A DNA stretch of 64,000 nt from Methylobacillus arboreus (GTDB lineage: Bacteria > Pseudomonadota > Gammaproteobacteria > Burkholderiales > Methylophilaceae), in contig NZ_JAJAVC010000006.1 of NCBI RefSeq assembly GCF_020532725.1, positions 372,001 to 436,000 of the forward strand, in the 5' to 3' direction. Below, piece by piece: positions 34,828 through 44,106 of the stretch. Each line of letters begins with the position of its first letter. The stretch's first letter is position 1. The position numbers and the translations under genes were made by a program. The notes beneath the pieces were generated by a model. That model worked only from the letters and a program-made list of their open reading frames with translations, searched no databases and was not told the DNA's origin.

Positions 34828-34951
34828 AATATATTTGATCGTATATATTTTAATATGAATACGAAATTCATCAACCAAATATATTCGATCAAATATACTT
34901 TTAAATACTTTAGCGAGAAATCAATAAAATATATTCTATATAATATATTTT
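34828..34951. promoter_or_regulatory. Three palindromic operators at exact 50-bp spacing
   Basis: Three A+T-rich palindromes are centred at 34838.5, 34888.5 and 34938.5. The first two have a GATC core (ATATATTT-GATC-GTATATAT and ATATATTC-GATC-AAATATAC). The third is AAAATATATT-N6-AATATATTTT with a TATA centre. They precede hipB and are likely binding sites for it. The rest of the gap up to the terminator at 35047 contains no gene. Confidence 0.6.
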
Positions 34952-35046
34952 ATCTCTTTTTATCCTTCAAGATGATCCCGGCTCAAAGTCGGCATGACGC
35001 TGCGGAAGCAAGGTGACAAGATTTGCGAAGATGACAAGCAATAAAA

Positions 35047-35071
35047 AAACGGCACCCAAAGGTGCCGTTTT
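35047..35071. terminator. Terminator downstream of the HepT/MntA pair
   Basis: AAACGGCACC-CAAA-GGTGCCGTTT is a perfect stem with A/T flanks on both sides. A nearly identical copy lies at 35861-35886. Confidence 0.85.
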
Positions 35072-35107
35072 ACGCTTTGAGCTTTAGCAAGATATACGCT
35101 CAACAAG

Positions 35108-35458
35108 TTAAATATTTTCCTTAAGCAGGCCAATCTGCTTCGTCAGATCTGGGATATTACGTTGAACAGTTTGCCACACCACATCCAGATTAATATCAAA
35201 ATAGCCATGAGCAATCCGGTTACGCATCCCACGCATATTGCGCCAAGGCACTTCCGGGTGTTGCTCAACAAACTCGGCATAACTATCCATCACTTTTGCC
35301 GCAGCTTCACCAATAATGACAAAACTCATGATCACAGCCTGCTGAGTTCGCTTATCCGCCAGAAAATCATTCTTATCTAATCCATCCACAAAATTGCAGG
35401 CATCTACTGCCGCCCGATAAATATGTTCAAGATAATCCGGCAAGCGGTTTTCGTTCAT
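35108..35458 (-). CDS. hepT: HepT-like HEPN toxin (DUF86)
   Basis: This is a 116-residue all-helical HEPN protein of the HepT group, a ribonuclease toxin. The catalytic motif RX4HXY is complete: R79, H84 and Y86 (RNRIAHGYF). The Tyr is the residue adenylylated by the MntA antitoxin in characterised systems. The gene overlaps the MntA-like gene by 4 bp. The RNA target is unknown. Confidence 0.88.
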   Translation of the reverse strand: MNENRLPDYLEHIYRAAVDACNFVDGLDKNDFLADKRTQQAVIMSFVIIGEAAAKVMDSYAEFVEQHPEVPWRNMRGMRNRIAHGYFDINLDVVWQTVQRNIPDLTKQIGLLKENI

Positions 35459-35745
35459 ACTGGCTGCGCTTCTGCAAGCACCTTTTCCCGGAATTTGGCA
35501 GGAATATCTGCCGGAGTCAGAAGGTCAACATGGATACCAAGCAAAGATTCCAACTCCTCTTGCAGGCCTCCCAGATCGAATAATGTTGTTTCAGGCAATA
35601 CATCAACCAGCAGATCAATATCACTGCCATCCGCATCCTTACTATGGGCAACTGAACCAAAAACTCGGGGGTTCTTTGCCCGATTCAGCTTAACAGCCAG
35701 ACGGATCGCTTCACGATGTGAATTGAGAATTTCAGAAGGCTTCAT
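35455..35745 (-). CDS. mntA: MntA-like minimal nucleotidyltransferase antitoxin
   Basis: This 96-residue protein (from the ATG at 35743-35745) carries the minimal nucleotidyltransferase signature GSX10DXD: G30, S31, D42 and D44 (FGSVAHSKDADGSDIDLLVD). It should inactivate HepT by AMP transfer to the Tyr of its RX4HXY motif. A longer frame up to 35853 is possible but adds a Trp/Cys-rich stretch unlike the family. GGAG lies upstream of the chosen start. Confidence 0.86.
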   Translation of the reverse strand: MKPSEILNSHREAIRLAVKLNRAKNPRVFGSVAHSKDADGSDIDLLVDVLPETTLFDLGGLQEELESLLGIHVDLLTPADIPAKFREKVLAEAQPV

Positions 35746-35860
35746 GACTAGTGTCTCCATTGCTGCGGCAGATTGGCTCGTCATCCAACTCCGAACTTTA
35801 TTCGCCAAGTGTGACAAAAAGCAGTGGAATTGCCAAGCGATTAAACTTTCCACACAATAA

Positions 35861-35886
35861 AAAACGGCACCCGAAGGTGCCGTTTT
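35861..35886. terminator. Terminator downstream of the porin gene
   Basis: AAAACGGCACC-CGAA-GGTGCCGTTTT is a perfect stem. It differs from the copy at 35047-35071 by one loop base and small flank changes. Confidence 0.88.
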
Positions 35887-35924
35887 TACGATTGTGCTTT
35901 TAAGCTAAATCTTTCGATTTAATC

Positions 35925-37121
35925 CTAGAAGAACAGAATCGCGCCCAAGCTGATGGTCTTGGCCTTGCCATCCAAGCCGCCTACAACATCATTCTCAACC
36001 TTTTGCTGTGCATATTCAGCAACCAGGTTCAAGCTCTTGGTCAGAGGATGATAAGCACCAACGATCCAAGACTTGTTATCAATGTCATAAACATTAGCAC
36101 GAGCTTCAGACTTGCTAATACCGTAGGAAACACCCAGCTTGGTACCAACTGTAGGCAGCTTGTATGTTGCTTGAACATAACCACCCTTGTCATCAGACTT
36201 GTTGCCACCCAGGAATTGCAGACCGCCCAGTTGACCGCCGGTCTGAGTGTCCAGACCACGACCATTGTAGTAGTAACCTACCAGACCGAAGTCAGCTACG
36301 TTAATCTTACCACCCAGGTCATAACCACTTGAGCGGTAGTCACCTGTTGTTGTGTTATTGTGCTTCTGAGTAATGTAACCAGCCCAAACTTTACCGGAAA
36401 CATCACCAGCCCACTCGTAACTTACCTTACCATCGAAGCCAAGTTCTGTCTTGTCATCAGCAAGAGCAGTACCAGCAAGAACACCATCATTACGCAAACC
36501 TTCACGAGCGGCTACAGCGAAGCTGAAACCGTTCCAGTTAGGGGATGCGTATTGAATTTGGCCGATCCAGTCAGCGTATACATAACCGGAACCGATACGG
36601 CCCAGTGTGGAGTTACCAGGACCGCCGGCGCCAACACCCACGCCCAACAGGGTCATGTCGGAGAGGATAGCATCGGAACCGAACAGGCCGAGGTCACGAC
36701 CAGCCTTGATAGTACCCCAGGAAGCGTCACCGAAAGTCAGGTAAGCTTGACGAATGTTGATAGAGTTACCATCACCGGCACGACTTTGGAAATTCGGGTT
36801 AGCAGAACCTGTAGTTCCGAAACCGCTGTCAGCATTGGCACCAACGAAGAATGTGAACTGGAATGCGATGTCCAGATCGTTCTGACGAGTCTTACCACCG
36901 ATACCGATAGCGGAAGGCAACAGACCTGTGGAAACTTGGTTTTTTCTAGCTACGCCAGAAAAAGCATCTCCAGAGTAACGGGTGTTAGTGTAGTAAGTAT
37001 TAACGTTACCACCGATGTCGATGGTCCAGTCACCTGCTGGGATGATGATACCTGCGTTTGCAGCGGAAGCGCCAAACGCCATTACAGCGCCGGCAACTGC
37101 CAAGCCTAGTTTCTTGTTCAT
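35925..37121 (-). CDS. Outer-membrane porin
   Basis: This 398-residue beta-barrel has a signal peptide (1-23, cleavage after ANA) and the alternating polar/aromatic strands of a porin. It ends in ILFF with the C-terminal Phe needed for BAM recognition. A strong AGGAG lies eight bases before the ATG, and codon use is biased toward frequent codons, which suggests high expression. It resembles general porins of methylotrophic betaproteobacteria; specificity cannot be read. The 254 bp upstream have no gene; they include a GTTGC-N6-GCAAC repeat near 37288 and probably the promoter. Confidence 0.85.
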   Translation of the reverse strand: MNKKLGLAVAGAVMAFGASAANAGIIIPAGDWTIDIGGNVNTYYTNTRYSGDAFSGVARKNQVSTGLLPSAIGIGGKTRQNDLDIAFQFTFFVGANADSGFGTTGSANPNFQSRAGDGNSINIRQAYLTFGDASWGTIKAGRDLGLFGSDAILSDMTLLGVGVGAGGPGNSTLGRIGSGYVYADWIGQIQYASPNWNGFSFAVAAREGLRNDGVLAGTALADDKTELGFDGKVSYEWAGDVSGKVWAGYITQKHNNTTTGDYRSSGYDLGGKINVADFGLVGYYYNGRGLDTQTGGQLGGLQFLGGNKSDDKGGYVQATYKLPTVGTKLGVSYGISKSEARANVYDIDNKSWIVGAYHPLTKSLNLVAEYAQQKVENDVVGGLDGKAKTISLGAILFF

Positions 37122-37375
37122 GTATATCTCCTAATGCGTTTAGTTATCCCTTGTGCAACGTGTATCCATCGCTACAAAGGTATTTCGCGGACTTCTTTAA
37201 TGCAAGAAGTTATGGGCAGTATGCCAAAGGCGCTTCAAGGGCTGCAAGCAATCTTGTGGTTTTTTGATGCTGAGTTGGGCTTTGTGTTGCAATTACGCAA
37301 CAGATTGAGGTTCAACCACGGTTTTTACAGAAAATGATTCTGTTTTTAAATATTTAGCCGCGAATGCTAAAGTTT

Positions 37376-38494
37376 TCACTCAGATATGGAGAACAGGCGC
37401 TGGTGTTCGCGGATGGCATAACGGTCTGTCATGCCGGCAATGTAATCGGCAATCACACGCGGCTGCTCATCACGGTTTGAAGTTTGGTAATCGTCAGGCA
37501 ACAGGCCGGGGTCCGCCAGGAATGCATTGAACAGCTCGGCAATAATCCGCCTGGCCTTGGAAGTCATGCGATTGACCTGGTAGTGCCGGTAAAGGTTGGT
37601 GCGCAGAAAGCGCTTGAGCTCAAGTTGCTGCTGGTCAATCACCGGGCTGAAGCCAATCAGCGGCGGCAGGGTGCGGATATCATCCAGTGTTTTCGGCGCA
37701 TGTTCGGCAATGTTGCGGCGGCTTTGCTCGCATAGATCTGTCACCAGGATGTGGATCATGCGGCGCACGATTTCATGAATCAGGCGGCGGCCAGCCAAGG
37801 CAGGATATTGTTCCTTTACCAGCGCAAACTGCTCGGCAAACATTTGCACCTCGGCAAGCTGTTCTATGGTGATCAAGCCGGAGCGCAGGCCATCATCGAC
37901 ATCATGGTTGTTATAGGCAATTTCATCAGCAAAGTTGGCTACCTGGGCTTCCAGCGAAGGCTGTTGCTTGTTGAGGAAACGCTCGCCGACTTCGCCCAGC
38001 AATCTGGCGTTGGGCAATGAGCAATGCTTGAGAATGCCTTCACGCACTTCGAATGTCAGGTTGAGGCCATCGAACTCGGCATAACGATGCTCGAGGTGGT
38101 CCACCACGCGCAGGGATTGCAGGTTGTGTTCAAAACCGCCGTACTCGCGCATGCATTCATTGAGTTGATCCTGCCCGGCATGGCCGAATGGCGTATGGCC
38201 AAGATCGTGTGCAAGCGCCACGGCCTCAATCAGGTCTTCATGCAGATTGAGGTTGCGCGCAATCGCACGGCCGATCTGGGCCACTTCCAGGCTGTGCGTC
38301 AGCCGGGTGCGGAACAGGTCGCCTTCATGGTTGATGAAAACCTGGGTTTTGTATTCGAGACGGCGGAAGGCGCCGGAGTGGATGATACGGTCACGGTCGC
38401 GCTGAAAATGGTTGCGCGTGGCGGGAGCGGCCTCCTCATGCAAACGGCCACGCGTCAGGGCCGGGTTGGCCGCATAGGGCGCGAGCCCGGTCAT
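37376..38494 (-). CDS. dgt: dGTPase-like HD-domain triphosphohydrolase
   Basis: This 372-residue HD-domain enzyme belongs to the dGTPase-like family that removes triphosphate from dNTPs. The HD motif is split across [16 protein letters not shown] and [18 protein letters not shown], and [16 protein letters not shown] is another conserved block. It is the short form (about 370 residues, against about 500 for E. coli Dgt). It overlaps aroB by 4 bp at its start, so the aroK-aroB-dgt genes are cotranscribed. Confidence 0.92.
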   Translation of the reverse strand: MTGLAPYAANPALTRGRLHEEAAPATRNHFQRDRDRIIHSGAFRRLEYKTQVFINHEGDLFRTRLTHSLEVAQIGRAIARNLNLHEDLIEAVALAHDLGHTPFGHAGQDQLNECMREYGGFEHNLQSLRVVDHLEHRYAEFDGLNLTFEVREGILKHCSLPNARLLGEVGERFLNKQQPSLEAQVANFADEIAYNNHDVDDGLRSGLITIEQLAEVQMFAEQFALVKEQYPALAGRRLIHEIVRRMIHILVTDLCEQSRRNIAEHAPKTLDDIRTLPPLIGFSPVIDQQQLELKRFLRTNLYRHYQVNRMTSKARRIIAELFNAFLADPGLLPDDYQTSNRDEQPRVIADYIAGMTDRYAIREHQRLFSISE

Positions 38495-39570
38495 GCAGCA
38501 ATGGCCAGGGTTTCTTTCAGCAGGCCGGCATCATAGTCACTGGTCACCAGCGATTTTCCTATCCCTTGCTGCAAGACCAGGCGGATCTGGCCATCCACGA
38601 CCTTTTTATCCAGCCCCATCAGGTCAAGGTAACGCTCCACCCCTAGTGCGGGCGCTTCCACAGGCAGCCTGGCCTCCTTGAAGATAGCCACGATGCGGCT
38701 GATGTCTGCATCATTCAGCCAGCCCAAGCGGTGTGAAAGATCAGCCGCCAATATGGTGCCGGCCGCCACTGCCTCGCCATGCAGCCAGACGCCATACCCC
38801 ATCGCATTTTCTATGGCATGCCCAAAGGTGTGCCCCAGGTTGAGCAAGGCACGCTCGCCGGCTTCGCGCTCATCCGCGGCCACCACTTCCGCCTTGTTCT
38901 CGCAGGAGCGGTAAATGGCATAACTCATGACCTCGGTATCCAGCGCGAGCAGCTTTTGCATATTGGCTTCCTGCCAGACAAAAAACTTCTCGTCACGGAT
39001 CAGGCCGTATTTGATCACTTCGGCAAGGCCTGCCGACAGCTCACGCTCGGGCAATGTGGACAGCGTATCGATATCCGCCAGCACGACTTGCGGCTGGTAA
39101 AACGCGCCTATCATGTTCTTGCCGAGCGGGTGGTTGATGCCGGTCTTGCCGCCTACGGATGAATCCACCTGGGAAAGCAATGTAGTCGGCACCTGGATGA
39201 AAGGCACGCCACGCAGATAAGTCGCTGCCGCATACCCAGCCAGGTCGCCAATGACGCCGCCGCCCAGGGCAATGACGGTGGTGCTGCGCTCGCAACGGTT
39301 TTCAAGCAGGGCATCGTAGATCAAATTCAGCGTCGCGGCATTTTTATAGGCCTCGCCATCTGGCAGCACGATCAGGATGACCTTCACCCCGGCATCGCGT
39401 AGCGGCTGAGCGAGTTTTTCCAGATACAGCGGCGCAACTGTCGTATTGGTCACAATTGCCACCTGCTTGCGCTTGAGGTGCTGCAGAATCAATTCTGGCT
39501 GGGTCAGCAATCCACGGCCGATATGAATAGGATAAGAGCGCTCGCCCAAGTTTACGTGTAATGTCTGCAT
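38491..39570 (-). CDS. aroB: 3-dehydroquinate synthase
   Basis: AroB converts DAHP to 3-dehydroquinate, using NAD and a metal ion. The 359-residue product has the usual length. NAD binding ([21 protein letters not shown]), the [19 protein letters not shown] block and the metal ligands in EVIKYGLI and [12 protein letters not shown], with HGEAVAAG, are all present. It lies 4 bp after aroK and overlaps dgt. Confidence 0.97.
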   Translation of the reverse strand: MQTLHVNLGERSYPIHIGRGLLTQPELILQHLKRKQVAIVTNTTVAPLYLEKLAQPLRDAGVKVILIVLPDGEAYKNAATLNLIYDALLENRCERSTTVIALGGGVIGDLAGYAAATYLRGVPFIQVPTTLLSQVDSSVGGKTGINHPLGKNMIGAFYQPQVVLADIDTLSTLPERELSAGLAEVIKYGLIRDEKFFVWQEANMQKLLALDTEVMSYAIYRSCENKAEVVAADEREAGERALLNLGHTFGHAIENAMGYGVWLHGEAVAAGTILAADLSHRLGWLNDADISRIVAIFKEARLPVEAPALGVERYLDLMGLDKKVVDGQIRLVLQQGIGKSLVTSDYDAGLLKETLAIAA

Positions 39571-39574
39571 GGTG

Positions 39575-40087
39575 TTATAAAGATTCCAGTTTCTGTTCGA
39601 TCTGATGCACGATGGCGCTTACCGGCTGCCCGCCGGTATCTACAATAATAGAGGCGATTTCCCGATACAAGGGATCGCGCTGTGCGAACAATTGCTCCAG
39701 CTTTTTGCGCGGGTTGTCATTTTGCAGCAATGGGCGGTTCTTGTCGTTACGGGTACGCTGCCAGAGTTCATGCACATTGGCGCGCAGGTAGATCACCGTG
39801 CCATTTTCCTTCAGTTGCCTGCGGTTCTCGGGCAACAGTACAGCGCCTCCCCCTGTCGCCAGCACAATATCCTGCATCTGGCTCAACTCTTCTATAACTG
39901 TTGCCTCGCGCCTGCGGAAACCATCCTCTTTTTCCAGTTCAAAGATCACGGGAATACTGACGCCGGTCCGCCGCTCTATCTCATGGTCGCTATCGTAAAA
40001 GGTTTTGTTGAGGTGCTTGGCAATAATACGGCCTACGGTGGTTTTCCCCGCCCCCATCAAGCCTACAAAGAAAATATTTGCTGCCAT
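39575..40087 (-). CDS. aroK: Shikimate kinase
   Basis: AroK phosphorylates shikimate at the 3-OH. The product from the ATG at 40085-40087 is 170 residues with a P-loop [12 protein letters not shown], the shikimate-binding region [11 protein letters not shown], and GGGAVL with the Arg-rich lid. A frame from 40117 would begin inside a hairpin and adds ten residues. The start codon sits directly after the U-run of a hairpin terminator (40090-40120), which is odd and may reduce or control its expression. Confidence 0.95.
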   Translation of the reverse strand: MAANIFFVGLMGAGKTTVGRIIAKHLNKTFYDSDHEIERRTGVSIPVIFELEKEDGFRRREATVIEELSQMQDIVLATGGGAVLLPENRRQLKENGTVIYLRANVHELWQRTRNDKNRPLLQNDNPRKKLEQLFAQRDPLYREIASIIVDTGGQPVSAIVHQIEQKLESL

Positions 40088-40120
40088 AAAAAATGCCCGC
40101 CATACGCAAGCGAGCATTTT
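40088..40120 (-). terminator. Hairpin terminator abutting the aroK start
   Basis: On the minus strand AAAATGCTCGC-N9-GCGGGCATTTT forms an 11-bp stem (one T-G wobble) followed by a U-run that runs into the aroK ATG. It lies between pilQ and aroK. Confidence 0.7.
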
Positions 40121-40165
40121 AAGGGAATCTGGCTTAGCTGTCAGATATGACGAAAGACAGTTCGC

Positions 40166-42340
40166 CTAGCGCAACGAGAGACTCTCATCCATGACCTTGG
40201 GAGTGATGAAGATTAGAAGCTCAGTCTTGTCGCTCTGCTTGACGCGACGCTTGAATACATTGCCGATAAACGGCAGGTCGCCGAAGAATGGCACCTTGTC
40301 CACATCATTACGCTCGGTTTGCTCATAAATACCACCGAGCACCGCTGTTTCACCATTGGCGACCAGTACCTGGGTTTGCACACGCTGCGTGTCGATTGAT
40401 GGCACATTGGCAAAGACCTGACCTACTCTGTCCTTCTTCACTTCCAGGTCCATGATGATTTTCTCATCCGGCGTGATTTGCGGTGTTACCTCCAGGCTAA
40501 GTGACGCGTTCTTGAACTGCACAGCCGTAGCGCCACTGCTGGTAGCCTGTTGGAACGGAATCTGCGTACCTTGCTCGATGATGGCCTTTTGCTGGTTGGC
40601 TGTCGTCACACGCGGACTGGAAACAATCTTGCCGCGCTGGTCAGTCTCCAGGGCGGACAATTCCAGATTGAGCAGGAAACCTGCCGGCAGGCGGAACAAG
40701 CTGAAGGCAAAGTTACCGAATGCATTGGCAACCGGCAGGTTCACGTTCAGATCCTGGGCACCATCCGCACTCACGCCCACCCCAACCGTACCAGGAATCG
40801 AGGTTGTTGCCAGCGTGGAAGAACCGACACGGTTGGCGATGGTTTCAGTAATCACGCCGGTTGTTGGGTCTATGGTGCGCTGGGTAATGGTATTGCCTAA
40901 AGTGCCGCTGGAACCATAACGGGTATCGCCGCTGGCTTGCTGCTTCTGTACACCAAAACGGGCACCGAGGCTGCGGCCGAATTTCTCGTCTGCAATCACC
41001 AGGCGCGATTCAATCATCACCTGCTTCACAGCAATGTCGATCTTGTTGATGATGCTCTGGATTTCTTCCAGGTGCTTGGGGGTATCCTGCACGAATACGG
41101 TATTGGTGCGCGCATCCACGACAGCGCTGCCTCGCTTGGAAAGAATCTTTTGCTTGCTGTCGCTGATGATGTTCTTGAAATTCTCGGCCTTTTGATAGCG
41201 CAAGGTGAACACCTCGGTACGCATCGGCTCCAGCTCTTCAATCTGCTGGCTGGCTTCCAGCAAGAGCTTTTCCTTGGCTGCCACTTCATCGGATGGCGCA
41301 ACCCAGATCACGTTACCGGTCTTGCGCTGGGTCAACCCCTTGCTTGACATGATGATGTCCAGCGCCTGATCCCACGGCACATCCTTGAGTCTCAGCGTCA
41401 GGTTGCCGGTCACGGTATCACTGGTGACGATATTGAGGCCGGTAAAGTCGGCAATCACCTGCAACACCGAGCGGACATCGATGTTCTGGAAATTGAGCGA
41501 CAGCTTTTCACCCGAATAACCTGGCCTGGAACCCTGTACCAGCTTGTTGGGGTCTTCGACCACCGGGCGGATATCAATGATAAAGCGCTTGTCTGCCTGA
41601 TAAGCCGACTGCTCCCACAAACCCTTGGGCTCAATCACCAGGCGGCTGTTGTTGCCCTGCTTGATGGCATCGACATACAGCACCGGCGTATTGAAATTGA
41701 TCACATTGAGGCGGCGCTGCAGATTCTGGGGCAGCTCGGTATTGATGAAGTCCACCACTACGGTCTTGCCCTGCTGGCGGATATCGATACCGGCAGAGGG
41801 ATCGGACAAGTCTACAATGATGCGGCCTTCGCCGTTCTTGCCGCGCATGAAATCAATGTTATTGAGCGTGTGGAACTTCTCACCGGCCTTGGCCTCGGCA
41901 AACCGTGAAACAACATTGGCACTTGCATTAGCACCCACGTCGGCTGCCTGCAGGACAATCGTGGTTTCGCGCCCCTGGGTAGTGGTGTTGTAAGCCACCA
42001 TCTTGGCAAGATTCAACACAACGCGGGTACGATCCCTTGCCTGGGCCAGATTGACCGCTTTAAGCACGCCCTGCCCCGCCTGCACACTGTTTTTGCCCAG
42101 GCCATTGCCTACGGCAGGAAAGTCCAATGCAATACGCGAGGGGTTGTTAAGGGTAAAACCAGCGGGGGGATTTGCCAAAGGCGTGGTGGTTTGCACCTGT
42201 ATTGCCACCCGGCCGCCAGACATCGTCACAAAGTCGATTTTTTCAATCTTGTTGGCGAATTCATCTTGCTCTTCGGCAGCCTGCACACCTGATACGGTCA
42301 GCAGAAGAACCAGCCCAGCAGCCCATTTTATAATATTCAT
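40166..42340 (-). CDS. pilQ: Type IV pilus secretin PilQ
   Basis: PilQ forms the outer-membrane secretin ring through which type IV pili pass. The 724-residue product from the ATG at 42338-42340 (GGGTGA upstream) has a signal peptide. N-terminal AMIN-type peptidoglycan-binding repeats follow (about 30-260), then the secretin N0/N1 domains (LSLNFQNIDVRSVLQVIADF) and the secretin core (about 540-720, VPFFGDLPFIGNVFKRR). It is the last gene of pilMNOPQ. Confidence 0.95.
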   Translation of the reverse strand: MNIIKWAAGLVLLLTVSGVQAAEEQDEFANKIEKIDFVTMSGGRVAIQVQTTTPLANPPAGFTLNNPSRIALDFPAVGNGLGKNSVQAGQGVLKAVNLAQARDRTRVVLNLAKMVAYNTTTQGRETTIVLQAADVGANASANVVSRFAEAKAGEKFHTLNNIDFMRGKNGEGRIIVDLSDPSAGIDIRQQGKTVVVDFINTELPQNLQRRLNVINFNTPVLYVDAIKQGNNSRLVIEPKGLWEQSAYQADKRFIIDIRPVVEDPNKLVQGSRPGYSGEKLSLNFQNIDVRSVLQVIADFTGLNIVTSDTVTGNLTLRLKDVPWDQALDIIMSSKGLTQRKTGNVIWVAPSDEVAAKEKLLLEASQQIEELEPMRTEVFTLRYQKAENFKNIISDSKQKILSKRGSAVVDARTNTVFVQDTPKHLEEIQSIINKIDIAVKQVMIESRLVIADEKFGRSLGARFGVQKQQASGDTRYGSSGTLGNTITQRTIDPTTGVITETIANRVGSSTLATTSIPGTVGVGVSADGAQDLNVNLPVANAFGNFAFSLFRLPAGFLLNLELSALETDQRGKIVSSPRVTTANQQKAIIEQGTQIPFQQATSSGATAVQFKNASLSLEVTPQITPDEKIIMDLEVKKDRVGQVFANVPSIDTQRVQTQVLVANGETAVLGGIYEQTERNDVDKVPFFGDLPFIGNVFKRRVKQSDKTELLIFITPKVMDESLSLR

Positions 42341-42350
42341 GTGTTCACCC

Positions 42351-42887
42351 TTAATCCTGCAACTCAATACTGGAAGTACGTTCTATCCAGTCACCGCTCA
42401 ACTCGTCCTGTATGATTTCCTTGAGCGTCGCCCCGCTCTCGCTAATCTCGGTCACCATGCCAAAATTCTGCCCCATGTACCCACCAACCTTGATCTGCTG
42501 CACCAGATTATCAGGCGTCAGTATCAGGGCGTACTGTAACTTCTCCTTCGACAACGAGCCGACAAACTTTAGGCTTTCCAGCGGAAATGCTTCCAGCGGC
42601 TCGCGCGGACGGTTCATATTGGGCTGCAGGCTGTTACGCGAACTGACGATCTTGCGCGCCTTGAACGGGTCATTCAGGGTGCTATCCACGTTATAGGTAG
42701 CGGCAGTGTAAACTTTCACCTCAGGCAAGGGTTCTATACGTGCATGCATATCGTTGCCGGCATCACGGATAAAACGATCCAGGTCGTCACCCTGCCCGTC
42801 ACCGCACGCTGTCAGCATCAGACACAACGCAAGCACGAAAGCATGGCCAGACCGCACACGCCAGGTATGAATGTTCAAGGCGCTCAT
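42351..42887 (-). CDS. pilP: Type IV pilus lipoprotein PilP
   Basis: PilP is an inner-membrane lipoprotein that links PilNO to the PilQ secretin. The 178-residue product has a lipobox LTAC (Cys at about 28) and a C-terminal beta-domain with FPLESLKFVGSLS and GQNFGMVTEIS. It overlaps pilO by 4 bp and ends 10 bp before pilQ. Confidence 0.93.
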   Translation of the reverse strand: MSALNIHTWRVRSGHAFVLALCLMLTACGDGQGDDLDRFIRDAGNDMHARIEPLPEVKVYTAATYNVDSTLNDPFKARKIVSSRNSLQPNMNRPREPLEAFPLESLKFVGSLSKEKLQYALILTPDNLVQQIKVGGYMGQNFGMVTEISESGATLKEIIQDELSGDWIERTSSIELQD

Positions 42888-43519
42888 TTCCGCACCTCTT
42901 TCTTTTCCGCCTGTTTTTTGCTGGCGATCTCATTGGCATCCAGGTAACGGTAGGTGCGCGCCACGGCTTCGATCACCAGACGCCCGTCCTTGTTATCCTT
43001 CCCTGAGTTGTTGATGACGATATCGTTCAGGGTCACGATGCGGGGCAGCCTTGCAATATCCCCGGCAAACTCGCCCAGGTCGTGATAAGCACCTGTCACC
43101 TTGATCGATATGGGCATTTCAGCATAAAAATCGGCAATCACTTCCTGACCGGGCTTGAACAGCTCAAACTCCAGGCCACGCTCAAGGCCAGCCTGGTTGA
43201 TATCCGTAAGCAACCCATCCATCTGCGAACGGTCGGGCAGTTGTTTTACCAGCGCGCCGAAAGTCCGCTCGATTTCCACCATCTGCTGCTTGTAGGCTTC
43301 AAGGTTGATCGCCTGGCGCTTCTTGGCGAGGAAAGTCTCGCGAAGTTCGTTTTCCTTTGCCCGTGCCTGGTCAAGCTCTTCCATCGCCGGGCTCCAGAAA
43401 AACCAATATCCGGCAATCACGATGACCAGCAGCAGCAAGCTCAGCAATACGCCCTTGACAGGCCAGGGCAGGCTGCCGGCATTTTTGATATCTATATTGT
43501 TGAAATCCTGCAGGTTCAC
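42884..43519 (-). CDS. pilO: Type IV pilus assembly protein PilO
   Basis: PilO is an inner-membrane protein of the alignment complex with PilN and PilP. The 211-residue product has one N-terminal membrane helix (about 22-43), a periplasmic coiled coil (about 45-90) and a ferredoxin-like domain (ISIKVTGAYHDLGEFAGDIA). The start is GTG at 43517-43519, overlapping the pilN stop. Confidence 0.93.
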   Translation of the reverse strand: MNLQDFNNIDIKNAGSLPWPVKGVLLSLLLLVIVIAGYWFFWSPAMEELDQARAKENELRETFLAKKRQAINLEAYKQQMVEIERTFGALVKQLPDRSQMDGLLTDINQAGLERGLEFELFKPGQEVIADFYAEMPISIKVTGAYHDLGEFAGDIARLPRIVTLNDIVINNSGKDNKDGRLVIEAVARTYRYLDANEIASKKQAEKKEVRK

Positions 43520-44106
43520 AGCGCACCGCCTTTCTGCGTACCTGGCACTTCATCTTCAGGCGCAGGTGGCGCCTTCAACTGCGCTGTGACGGTAAAGTTG
43601 TTCTGCCTCACCCCATTCACCGTGGCGGACTTGATTTCCACCAGATTGGGAGATTGCAGCCACTCGGAACCGGACAAATTACGCACCAGGGTGGCTACCC
43701 GGGCATTGGTATCCGCCACGCCTTCCAGCGTCACCAGTCCGCCCTGCTGCTTCAATGCCTTTAGATACATGCCTTCGGGCATCAGGCGGCTGATTTCATC
43801 CAGCATCATGACGGACTGGCTACGGTTGACCTGCAGGTTTTCCACAATCTGTTTTCGGTCCAACACATTGCGAATCTGTGCCTTGAGTTCCTTGATTTCG
43901 GCAATCTGCTTATCAAGGTTGGCACTCGCGGTTTCAAGCCGTGTATTGCGATTGACCTGCTCATCCAGCTTGCTGCCGAGAATGGTGCTGCCCATAAACA
44001 CAATCGCCACGCCCAAGGCGGCTGAAAATGCCAGCATGAGATTAAAGTGGCGCTGCCGTTCAGCGCGGCGAATCTGGCGGTGGGGGAGGAGGTTGATTCT
44101 GACCAT
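43516..44106 (-). CDS. pilN: Type IV pilus assembly protein PilN
   Basis: PilN pairs with PilO and binds cytoplasmic PilM through its N-terminal INLLPHR motif, which is visible at residues 4-10. The 196-residue protein has one membrane helix (about 23-44), a coiled coil and a periplasmic ferredoxin-like domain. Its start overlaps the pilM stop by one base (TAATG). Confidence 0.95.
   Translation of the reverse strand: MVRINLLPHRQIRRAERQRHFNLMLAFSAALGVAIVFMGSTILGSKLDEQVNRNTRLETASANLDKQIAEIKELKAQIRNVLDRKQIVENLQVNRSQSVMMLDEISRLMPEGMYLKALKQQGGLVTLEGVADTNARVATLVRNLSGSEWLQSPNLVEIKSATVNGVRQNNFTVTAQLKAPPAPEDEVPGTQKGGAL

Noticed and set aside
36360-37109. 249-residue plus-strand frame antisense to the porin gene
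   Set aside because: Thr/Ser/Val-rich shadow of a strongly codon-biased gene. The porin frame has a signal peptide, a ribosome-binding site and a C-terminal Phe.
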